A stretch of DNA of 5,689 nucleotides from an uncultured Verrucomicrobiales bacterium. Lineage in GTDB: Bacteria; Verrucomicrobiota; Verrucomicrobiia; Verrucomicrobiales; Akkermansiaceae. The position numbers and the translations under genes were made by a program. This document shows, one piece after another, positions 1-5,689 of the stretch (position 1 is its first letter; the number at the start of each line of letters is the position of its first letter). The stretch lies in contig CALBVA010000252.1 in NCBI GenBank assembly GCA_937969125.1, forward strand, positions 1-5,689, read 5' to 3'. Under the pieces are notes generated by a model. That model searched no databases. It was given only the letters and a program-made list of their open reading frames with translations, and was not told the origin of the DNA.

Positions 1-1
1 C

Positions 2-667
2 GAAAAGGGTGCTGATACCGCCGAGCGAATCGGTCCACAGCGTGCCACGGTGAGTGGTCTGTTGAGTTCGAAGACGGTCTATCGGGGAGCATTTGCCATG
101 CTTCTACTGGCTTCGATCTTTGGCTTGCTTTTGTTTCTAGAACGCGGCTGGCCGATGTTGCTGATCGGGCTTCCATCGCTCTATCTCAGCTACGGATACA
201 CCGGCGGATTTTTCCCGCTAGCTTATCGTGGTGTGGGGGAGTTGTTCGTCATCCTCTTCTTCGGACTGGTCGCGGTGATGGGAACAGTCTTCGTGCAGAC
301 CGGGCTCTGGCCGATATCCGCCGCGATTCTGGGCCTCCAAATCGGCCTGCTTTCGGCGGTGCTCATTGCCGTCAATAACTACCGCGATGTCGAAGAGGAT
401 CACGCCGCGGACAAGCGAACCCTCGCGGTGAAGCTCGGCCGCCCGGTGGTTCGCGGGATGATTCTCGCGATGACTATCTTGCCGGCATTGCTGGTTCCTT
501 TCCTCGCTGGGGTGGGGCCGTGGTTCTGGAGTTCGCTTGGGTTGGCGGTGGTTTTCCTAATCCTGGAATTACGCCTGTTGAAGTCGGGCGGAGTCTCCTC
601 CGCCTTACTCGGACTTTCAGCCCTGCACTTGATCCTTTTTGTTGTTCTTCAGAATCTTCTGATGTGA
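2..667 (+). CDS. menA: 1,4-dihydroxy-2-naphthoate polyprenyltransferase (MenA), 5'-truncated by window edge
   Basis: MenA is an inner-membrane UbiA-family enzyme. It joins a polyprenyl diphosphate to 1,4-dihydroxy-2-naphthoate with loss of CO2 and PPi, giving demethylmenaquinone. The frame is open to the left edge: codons 2-49 read EKGADTAERIGPQRAT, which matches the conserved stretch just after the first Asp-rich motif of MenA (E. coli has KGSDKPDRIGPLR). The GTG at 50 is therefore internal, not the start. About 221 residues are visible against roughly 290-310 in the family, so about 70-90 N-terminal residues, including the first Asp motif, lie outside. The second Asp motif, NNYRDVEEDHAADKRT, starts at base 374; its aspartates bind Mg-diphosphate. 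The MenA-type GELFVILFFG segment precedes it. About seven hydrophobic segments are visible, ending in LILFVVLQNLLM before TGA at 665-667. The gene converges on ppc, 6 bp away. UbiA relatives such as UbiA itself are less likely because of the KGAD...ERIGP stretch. Confidence 0.92.
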   Translation, partial: EKGADTAERIGPQRATVSGLLSSKTVYRGAFAMLLLASIFGLLLFLERGWPMLLIGLPSLYLSYGYTGGFFPLAYRGVGELFVILFFGLVAVMGTVFVQTGLWPISAAILGLQIGLLSAVLIAVNNYRDVEEDHAADKRTLAVKLGRPVVRGMILAMTILPALLVPFLAGVGPWFWSSLGLAVVFLILELRLLKSGGVSSALLGLSALHLILFVVLQNLLM

Positions 668-673
668 TGCCAA

Positions 674-3382
674 TCAACCGGTCTCGCGCAGGCCGGATGA
701 GATTGCATTAATCGTCAGCTGGAGGGCGAGGAAGTCCCGATCAAAGCGGCCGGTCTCTGTTTCCACGGGGCTCCCGTTGGATCGCCAGTTGGTCAGCAGC
801 GAAATCTGTTGCTGATGGAGTGCGCGCAGGGGGACCTCGCGGATGGCGAGGGTCTTCTCCATGCGGGGGCGGCGGTCGTCAAATTCGCGGCCGAAGAGGT
901 CGTGAACCAAAGTCCGGGTTTTCTCATACTCGGAGAGAATTTGGCCCAGCAGGCGCTCTCGCAGGGCTTTGTCCGGACAGAGTGCGGCGTATTTTTTCAT
1001 GGTCTCGACGTTTGCCGAAGCCAGGGATGATTCAATGTTTGTGAAAACGTAGCGGAGGAAGTCGAACTTCGGGAGATACTCCTTAATGTTGGCATAGGCC
1101 TCTTCACCGATGGCTTCGAGGCCTGAACCGACGCCATACCAGCCAGGGAGGTAGAAGCGGGCCTGTGTCCAGGAAAAGACCCAAGGGATTGCTCGGAGAT
1201 CCTTTAATGAAGCTTTTTTTCCGGTACGGCGCGAGGGACGCGAGCCGAAGACCCCGGTCTCGAGGGCATCGATGGGCGTGGCGGTGCGGTAGAAGTCAAT
1301 GAAGTCGTCGGCATCAAGGAGACGGCGATAGGCTTGATCGGACTCACGGGAAAGCGCGTCGAGACTGTCTCGGACCTCATTGACCGGCGAGCTGCTGCGG
1401 CTGTTAAGCCCGACGACCCGGGTGACCCCTGCAGTGAGGAGTTCGAGGTGGAAGTGGGCATTGCCCTCATGGCCATATTTACGCGGCAGGACCTCGCCCT
1501 GCTCGGTCACACGGACCGGTCCGGAGAGTGAGCCTGCCGGAAGAGCGCGGAGGAACCAGCGGGTGGGGCCGGCTCCGCGACCGATGGTACCGCCACGTCC
1601 GTGGAAAAATTGCGGGACTACACCTTCCTTCTGGCAGGCGGCAGTCATGGCCTCTTGGCCTTTGAAGATGCCCCACTGTGAAGCGAAGACTCCGGCGTCC
1701 TTGTTCGAATCGGAGTAACCCACCATTGCGGGCTGCATTCCCGAGGGATGCGGTCCCATGACTGCGAGATATTCAGCGAGAATGACGTTGGCATTGGCCA
1801 GGTCCTCACCGGTTTCGAAAAGTGGACTAACCGGCAGGCGCGAACGCCAGAGTCCACTTTCCTGTCGCTTCGCTAGGCCTGCCTCACGGGCAAGGACCTG
1901 AACAAGAAGAAGGTCGGAGACCGAGCGTGTCATGCTGATGATGAGCTGGCCGAGGCCGTCCGGGCCCTTCTTTTTTAGATGGGTCGCGAGAAGGCGGAGG
2001 TATTCCAGAATGTGGTCGGCCTTTTCGCCAGCTTCTTCATAGCGCGAGAGGAAGGGGCGGGGGTTTTTCAATTCAGACACCAGGAAGGCGCGGCGCTTTT
2101 CTTCCGACCAGGAGCCGAAGTTTTCGCCGTCCTCGATCCCCACCGAAGCGAAAAGCTGGGATGCGGCTTCATCGTGAGATGCGGAATTATTCCGGATGTC
2201 CAGAGAGGCAAGGTGGAGGCCGAAGATTTCGGCGAGGCGCATTAGCGGGAAGATCCACTCGTGAGCACCAAGGGTAGCATTGACCTCGATGAGGGTCTCG
2301 TGAGTAAGGGTGAGATCGGCAAGGTATTCCTCGGTCCGCTGGTAAATTCGTTGCTCGAATTTCTCATGAAGTAGGCGAATGAAAGCCTGCCAGGGTTCTT
2401 GGCGGTAGCGGAAGGCGATGCGTGCTCCGGCTTCCCCAAGAAGGGCTGCTGCTTCCGAGACGGCTTCATTCAACCGCTCCGGAACTTTCGTGAAGGGCGG
2501 AGCGAGGGTGAGCTTGTCGGCCACCTTCAGAAGGTGACGCTGGTGCATTTTTAGCGCGTTTTCATGAAGCTCGGCGAGTGTGTTACGCGTGACATCGGGA
2601 GTGACGAAGGGGTGGCCATCCCGGTCGCCGCCGATCCAGCTAGAGAAGCGGAGCTTCGGGTAGGCATTGTGCTTACTGAGGTTCGCGATGTTCCATCCTG
2701 CGTCTTCCCACGCCAGTTCCAGTGAGCGGTCCAGCCGCATGACGACCTCAGGGAAGGTCTCGGCGAGGTAGGGGAGTGCGTTGCGAAGTTCTTCCTGAAT
2801 GTCCGGGCGTTGGACGAAGATTTCGCCGGTGTACCAGAGGGTTTGTAATTCCGCCCTTAGTGAGTCGGCGGTCCGGCGTCCGTAGTGAGGGTCGCGTTGG
2901 GAGACTTCGTAAGTACGGAGCTCCTCGTAGATCGCCTTGTGCCGCTTCCGGACAGAGGGCCGCTTGGCCTCGGTCGGGTGGGCCGTGAGGACCGGTTCTA
3001 CACGGACTTTCTGAAGAGCTGCGATGGCATCGTCCTCACTCAGGCCTTCCTCCTTGAAGCGGGCGATGACGGAGGGCCAAAGCCCCTTGATAGCAGTGGC
3101 ACCATGCGAGGCGCGTCTTGAGCTGCGAAACTGCCAGGCCACCCGCTCCTCCACGATGTTGAGGAGCTCGAAGCAGATCGAAAGGAGCTGCGCGCCATCC
3201 CGTTCGGCCCCTTCCGGAATGGTCTTTGGGAAGGTCTTTCCCTCCTGCCAAGGCACGAGGGAGCGAAGGTCTTCATTGAGAGGAAGGGCTCCGGCAAGCA
3301 TGGCGGTAGCCTCGGAAAGGCTCTCGTCAAGTTCACGGAAACCCTCGGCAAAGTAGCGGTCGTCTTTGATGGCGTCGGACAT
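674..3382 (-). CDS. ppc: Phosphoenolpyruvate carboxylase
   Basis: This cytosolic enzyme carboxylates PEP with bicarbonate to oxaloacetate and Pi, refilling the TCA cycle. From the ATG at 3382 it is 902 residues, slightly longer than E. coli Ppc (883). Motifs in order (ATG numbering): VLTAHPTE 131-138 with catalytic His135; GGDRDGHP 251-258 (E. coli has GGDRDGNP); SLDIRNNS about 393-400; PLFETGEDL with probable metal ligand Glu523; GYSDSNKDAG with Asp558 and Lys561; FHGRGGTIGRG 593-603, the PEP-site loop with His594 and Arg602; RVTEQGE about 624-630; GSRPSRR and LRAIPWVFSWTQ; and the C-terminal GLRETG. The catalytic set is intact, so it should be active. Two allosteric aspartate contacts differ from E. 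coli. A TTG at 3418 would add 12 residues (MRDSTFPSILPP). Neither start has a Shine-Dalgarno; I prefer ATG because clear family-like sequence begins just after it. The gene is monocistronic as seen, divergent from the lactonase and convergent with menA. Confidence 0.97.
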   Translation of the reverse strand: MSDAIKDDRYFAEGFRELDESLSEATAMLAGALPLNEDLRSLVPWQEGKTFPKTIPEGAERDGAQLLSICFELLNIVEERVAWQFRSSRRASHGATAIKGLWPSVIARFKEEGLSEDDAIAALQKVRVEPVLTAHPTEAKRPSVRKRHKAIYEELRTYEVSQRDPHYGRRTADSLRAELQTLWYTGEIFVQRPDIQEELRNALPYLAETFPEVVMRLDRSLELAWEDAGWNIANLSKHNAYPKLRFSSWIGGDRDGHPFVTPDVTRNTLAELHENALKMHQRHLLKVADKLTLAPPFTKVPERLNEAVSEAAALLGEAGARIAFRYRQEPWQAFIRLLHEKFEQRIYQRTEEYLADLTLTHETLIEVNATLGAHEWIFPLMRLAEIFGLHLASLDIRNNSASHDEAASQLFASVGIEDGENFGSWSEEKRRAFLVSELKNPRPFLSRYEEAGEKADHILEYLRLLATHLKKKGPDGLGQLIISMTRSVSDLLLVQVLAREAGLAKRQESGLWRSRLPVSPLFETGEDLANANVILAEYLAVMGPHPSGMQPAMVGYSDSNKDAGVFASQWGIFKGQEAMTAACQKEGVVPQFFHGRGGTIGRGAGPTRWFLRALPAGSLSGPVRVTEQGEVLPRKYGHEGNAHFHLELLTAGVTRVVGLNSRSSSPVNEVRDSLDALSRESDQAYRRLLDADDFIDFYRTATPIDALETGVFGSRPSRRTGKKASLKDLRAIPWVFSWTQARFYLPGWYGVGSGLEAIGEEAYANIKEYLPKFDFLRYVFTNIESSLASANVETMKKYAALCPDKALRERLLGQILSEYEKTRTLVHDLFGREFDDRRPRMEKTLAIREVPLRALHQQQISLLTNWRSNGSPVETETGRFDRDFLALQLTINAISSGLRETG
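678..696. repeat. Small imperfect hairpin at the menA/ppc 3' junction
   Basis: CCGGTC at 678-683 can pair with GGCCGG at 691-696 (six pairs, one of them G-T) around a 7-base loop. It lies inside the last codons of ppc and just beyond the menA stop. It could weakly stop either transcript, but neither side has a proper U tract, so I do not call it a terminator. Confidence 0.25.
1819..1860. repeat. Perfect 10-bp inverted repeat inside ppc
   Basis: AAAGTGGACT at 1819-1828 is the exact reverse complement of AGTCCACTTT at 1851-1860. The 22-base spacer contains a second small hairpin, GGCG-CGAA-CGCC (1837-1848). On the ppc mRNA the 3' arm runs into UUUUC, so the shape loosely resembles a terminator, though most of those U residues are in the stem. 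The arms encode ESGL and SPLF of the enzyme, the latter within the conserved PLFE motif, so coding constraint may account for part of it. Confidence 0.6.
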
Positions 3383-3496
3383 CGGCGGGAGGATGGAGGG
3401 GAAAGTGGAATCACGCAAGACCGCGTCTGGTGGAGCGCAGATGATCTTTCATATTTCGTGGCATCGGAGGGGAATTGGTGTTTGCTGGTCACTGAA
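3383..3496. promoter_or_regulatory. Divergent intergenic region between ppc and the lactonase gene
   Basis: About 114 bp separate the preferred ATG starts of ppc (minus) and the lactonase (plus), so promoters for both directions should lie here. The only AT-rich patch is around 3441-3457 (ATGATCTTTCATATTTC), which on either strand could supply a -10-like hexamer. I cannot pair it with a convincing -35 on either strand. The placement rests on gene orientation, not on a recognised promoter sequence. Confidence 0.4.
3466..3472 (+). promoter_or_regulatory. Shine-Dalgarno-like GGAGGGG ahead of the lactonase gene
   Basis: GGAGGGG lies 9 bases before an in-frame TTG at 3482 but 24 bases before the ATG at 3497. 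If it is a true ribosome binding site it favours the TTG start, which would add MLVTE ahead of MNKVV. It could also be a chance purine run. Confidence 0.35.
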
Positions 3497-4588
3497 ATGA
3501 ATAAAGTAGTGATCCTCAGTGCCCTTCTTTCCGGAATACTTTTGGCTGAAAAAACCACCGTCTTTGTCGGGACCGGAGCGGATGGGATTTATTCGCTAAA
3601 ACTCGATGAGAACACTGGATCGCTTGAAGACCGGAAGCTCGCGGCCATGGGCAGGGGCATGAGCTTTCAGGAGCTAAGTGCCGATGGGAAGATCCTCTTC
3701 TCCACGGCGAAAGTCGACGACAGCGGTGGGGTGGCCTCCTTCAAGGTCACCGGCAATGAGCTGGAGAAGATTTCCGGTGTCACCTATCCGGGGAAGGGGC
3801 TCTGTCATGTCAGTTTGGATGCCGGACAAAAGGTCCTCTTTGGTGCCGACTACGGCGGGGGAAGCGTGGTGTCATTCTCAGTCAATGAGATCGGTTCCAT
3901 CGAAAAGCAGGTTTCCTTTTTTAAGCACAGTGGCTCCAGCGTGCATCCCGGGCGCCAGAAAGCCCCGCATGCCCACTCGATCTACGCCGGACCGGACAAT
4001 CGTTTCGCCTACGCGCCCGATCTGGGCATCGACCAAGTAGTGTGTTACTCCTTCAGCAAGTCTGCAAAGATGGAGAAGAAGGGAGGATTCAAGGTGCCTC
4101 CTGGCAGCGGTCCACGTCATATGAAATTCGGAAAAGCAGGGAGGCGCGCCTATGTCCTGAACGAGTTGACTCTAACCATCACCATCTTTGACCGGCATGC
4201 GGCGGACGGAAAGCTGACGGCAGTGAAAACCATTCCCGTCCTTCCGGCGGACGCGGATATGAGTAAGATGACCTGTTCGGAAATCCGGGTTTCTAGTGAC
4301 GGGAAGTTTATCTACACTGCTAACCGCGACCTCACGGATCGGAAGCGCGATTCGATTTCGGTTCTGAAAGTCACCGCCGATGGTCTCGATTGGATCCAAT
4401 CTACGCCCGCCGAGGTCTGGATTCCCCGGAATATCAATCTCTCCCCAAGTGGCGATTGGCTCCTCGTTGCTGGTCAGAAGTCCAATGAGGTCACCAGTCA
4501 TCGTATCGATCGCAAGACGGGTAAACTCACCTTCAGCGGTCATCGCGCGGAGGTCCCGAAGGCGATGTGTATCAACTTCGTGAAGTAA
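3497..4588 (+). CDS. Exported lactonase-family beta-propeller protein (YbhE / 6-phosphogluconolactonase type)
   Basis: This protein belongs to the seven-bladed propeller lactonase family (PF10282), whose E. coli member YbhE/Pgl hydrolyses 6-phosphogluconolactone. From ATG 3497 it has 363 residues. It opens with a signal peptide (MNK, then a hydrophobic core at about 4-17, with likely cleavage after ILLA-17). There is no lipobox Cys, so a soluble periplasmic protein is expected, unlike cytosolic E. coli Pgl. Repeated blade-edge motifs are visible: SADGKILFST 61-70, DAGQKVLFGADY 108-119, GPDNRFAYAPDL 165-176, GKAGRRAYVLNEL 212-224, SSDGKFIYTANRD 266-278 and SPSGDWLLVAGQ 316-327. Family signatures are HAHS at 158-161, GPRHMKF 205-211 and GQKSNEV 326-332. 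Its location makes a phosphorylated substrate doubtful; an extracytoplasmic sugar or aldonic lactone is more plausible. A GTG at 3458 or TTG at 3482 could be the start instead; ATG gives the cleanest signal peptide. It probably forms an operon with the CPBP gene 9 bp downstream. Confidence 0.88.
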   Translation: MNKVVILSALLSGILLAEKTTVFVGTGADGIYSLKLDENTGSLEDRKLAAMGRGMSFQELSADGKILFSTAKVDDSGGVASFKVTGNELEKISGVTYPGKGLCHVSLDAGQKVLFGADYGGGSVVSFSVNEIGSIEKQVSFFKHSGSSVHPGRQKAPHAHSIYAGPDNRFAYAPDLGIDQVVCYSFSKSAKMEKKGGFKVPPGSGPRHMKFGKAGRRAYVLNELTLTITIFDRHAADGKLTAVKTIPVLPADADMSKMTCSEIRVSSDGKFIYTANRDLTDRKRDSISVLKVTADGLDWIQSTPAEVWIPRNINLSPSGDWLLVAGQKSNEVTSHRIDRKTGKLTFSGHRAEVPKAMCINFVK

Positions 4589-4597
4589 GTCAGCCAC

Positions 4598-5689
4598 GTG
4601 GATACCCGCCGCTTTCGCCGATTTACGGAGTTTCCCTGTCCGTGGCCTGTCCCGATTTTTTTTGGCCTGATTTGGTATGCCCTGACCTTCGGCTGGGGGC
4701 AGACTCCGGGAGATGATGGCTCAATCCCGCCCGATGCGAACGTCGTGAATCGTTACGTGGATCGGGAGATTCTTTTCCTGGAATCGGGGGCCGACAAAGG
4801 CCCGCTGATTCGGTGGTGGACCGGGCAGTATGAGCGGGAAAAGACTCTCCACGAACTCAAGGCTCTCCTTGATAAATGCGAAGGTGATCTGGAGGCAGAG
4901 CTCTCCGCTCAACGGATCGAGCGACTCCTCGGCAGTATTTCGAAGCCTCCGTCCATTCCCGAAGGATGGGACGCGGAGACTATTCAGAGTGACGTCAAAG
5001 GCGGTTCCTTCGGCCCAACCGCGAGAGCACTTTATTTTCCTCAAGATCCCGCTCTCGCACAGATGCAAAGCGAGCTTCTTAAGAGCTCCTTCTTTGTCGG
5101 CTCTGTCTCGATTCTTGCCGGAGTAGGCCTCATTTTCGCGAGTCCCTGTCTGTTCCGTAACCGCGCGGGCGGTGGTCCGGGTTGGCGCTTGACTGGTCAA
5201 TGGAGCCCCTCATTGGTTTTCACCGCTTTTTTTCTGGCGGAGATCGTGGGGCTCATTGCTGTCAGCGGATATCTCGGCGGGATCATCTATGCTTTCGGCG
5301 ATCCCCGGCTCGGACCGATCCTCGCCACTTTCCTCGGTCAGGCCGCTTCGGCAGTCATTGCCACCCTCATTCTTCTGGCAGCGTCACCGGCCATCTTCCG
5401 GGTCTATGGGCTGGATCGCCCGATCCACTGGAGACTCGTCTTATCCGTCCTCGCCGCGCTCTTCGGGATCGAGTGGCTCCGTCAGACCCTTGGAGTGACG
5501 TCATCGGTCGTCGATCCCACCGACTTTTTCTACGTTATTGATCCGGATGGGATTGACCTCTTCGGCGACATCCTCAGCGGAGTCATCGTCGCACCCATCT
5601 TTGAGGAGATCCTCTTCCGTGGCGTGCTTTTCATCGGGCTCATGCGGCGTCTCGGTTCTCTGCCAGCAGCCCTCATCTCCTCATTCCTC
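4598..5689 (+). CDS. CPBP-family intramembrane metalloprotease with N-terminal extra domain, 3'-truncated by window edge
   Basis: The frame is open from GTG 4598 to the right edge (364 codons, no stop). It is recognised by APIFEEILFRG at residues 332-342: Glu336, Glu337 and Arg341 form the EExxxR motif of the CPBP family (PF02517; CAAX prenyl protease 2, bacteriocin self-immunity and Abi-like proteins). The second motif (FxxxH) normally lies about 30-40 residues later, beyond the edge; the visible SLPAALISSFL looks like the start of that helix. A hydrophobic segment at about 16-33 may be a membrane anchor or signal sequence. It is followed by a charged, mostly polar region of about 130 residues (34-162), in which 77-113 could form a coiled coil. 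Further membrane segments are at about 163-186, 204-232, 238-268 and 277-295. GTG 4598 is the only credible early start, because the lactonase TAA (4586-4588) lies in frame just upstream; no clear Shine-Dalgarno precedes it. The substrate is unknown. Confidence 0.85.
   Translation, partial: MDTRRFRRFTEFPCPWPVPIFFGLIWYALTFGWGQTPGDDGSIPPDANVVNRYVDREILFLESGADKGPLIRWWTGQYEREKTLHELKALLDKCEGDLEAELSAQRIERLLGSISKPPSIPEGWDAETIQSDVKGGSFGPTARALYFPQDPALAQMQSELLKSSFFVGSVSILAGVGLIFASPCLFRNRAGGGPGWRLTGQWSPSLVFTAFFLAEIVGLIAVSGYLGGIIYAFGDPRLGPILATFLGQAASAVIATLILLAASPAIFRVYGLDRPIHWRLVLSVLAALFGIEWLRQTLGVTSSVVDPTDFFYVIDPDGIDLFGDILSGVIVAPIFEEILFRGVLFIGLMRRLGSLPAALISSFL

Noticed and set aside
50..667. Full-length 205-residue membrane protein starting at GTG 50
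   Set aside because: The frame is open to the left edge and the 16 upstream codons match the conserved KGAD...ERIGP stretch of MenA, so GTG 50 is an internal valine codon.
1380..1718. 112-residue plus-strand reading frame inside ppc
   Set aside because: It is antisense to conserved catalytic motifs of PEP carboxylase, with low-complexity Arg/Pro/Ser composition and no ribosome binding site.
1972..1979. T-rich run ahead of GATGGG inside ppc as a possible terminator
   Set aside because: There is no GC-rich hairpin next to it, and it encodes the KKK of the enzyme on the minus strand.
3040..3558. 172-residue minus-strand reading frame overlapping the ppc start and the lactonase start
   Set aside because: It overlaps the well-supported ppc N-terminus and the start of the lactonase gene, its product is rich in Ser, Pro and Arg with no recognisable motif, and it looks like a shadow frame.
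4598..4654. Possible twin-arginine signal at the protease N-terminus (TRRFRRF)
   Set aside because: The residues after RR do not fit the Tat consensus (S/T-R-R-x-F-L-K), and a polytopic membrane protein with basic residues before its first helix is explained by ordinary topology rules.
4721..5200. 159-residue minus-strand reading frame
   Set aside because: It lies opposite the CPBP protease frame, which has membrane segments and the EExxxR motif and stays open for 364 codons. The antisense product shows no recognisable domain.
5182..5541. 119-residue plus-strand reading frame rich in Arg, Ser and His
   Set aside because: It is a shifted frame within the protease gene, covering its membrane helices; its composition is that of an out-of-frame translation.

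Overview
The window is ordinary, gene-dense bacterial chromosome with four protein-coding genes. Two of them are cut by the window edges. I see no rRNA, tRNA, CRISPR array, insertion sequence or phage gene. Base composition is fairly GC-rich and even throughout. Candidate starts include GTG and TTG, and clear Shine-Dalgarno sequences are scarce. These traits, the style of the PEP carboxylase and an exported YbhE-type lactonase suggest an aerobic Gram-negative of the PVC group, possibly Verrucomicrobiota. That placement is inference from general resemblance and is weakly held.

Layout, left to right. (1) 2-667, plus strand: the C-terminal three quarters of MenA, the menaquinone-pathway prenyltransferase; its reading frame is open to the left edge. 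(2) 674-3382, minus strand: a complete PEP carboxylase (ppc), convergent with menA across a 6-bp gap that holds no terminator. (3) 3383-3496: the divergent intergenic region that should carry the promoters of ppc and of the plus-strand pair that follows. (4) 3497-4588, plus strand: an exported seven-bladed beta-propeller lactonase. (5) 4598-5689, plus strand: a CPBP (Abi/CAAX-protease-like) intramembrane metalloprotease. It starts 9 bp after the lactonase stop, runs off the right edge, and ends here a few residues past its EExxxR motif.

The genes do not form one obvious pathway. MenA makes the respiratory quinone. PEP carboxylase refills the TCA cycle with oxaloacetate. The lactonase probably hydrolyses sugar lactones outside the cytoplasm. 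The CPBP protein is a membrane protease of unknown substrate. The last two are likely co-transcribed and may be translationally coupled.

I found no convincing new system. The points most worth a second look are: loss of two of the four E. coli aspartate-inhibitor contacts in the PEP carboxylase, including Asn to Glu in the C-terminal tetrapeptide; a CPBP protease with an unusual N-terminal domain of about 130 residues between its first two hydrophobic segments; and a perfect 10-bp inverted repeat inside ppc.
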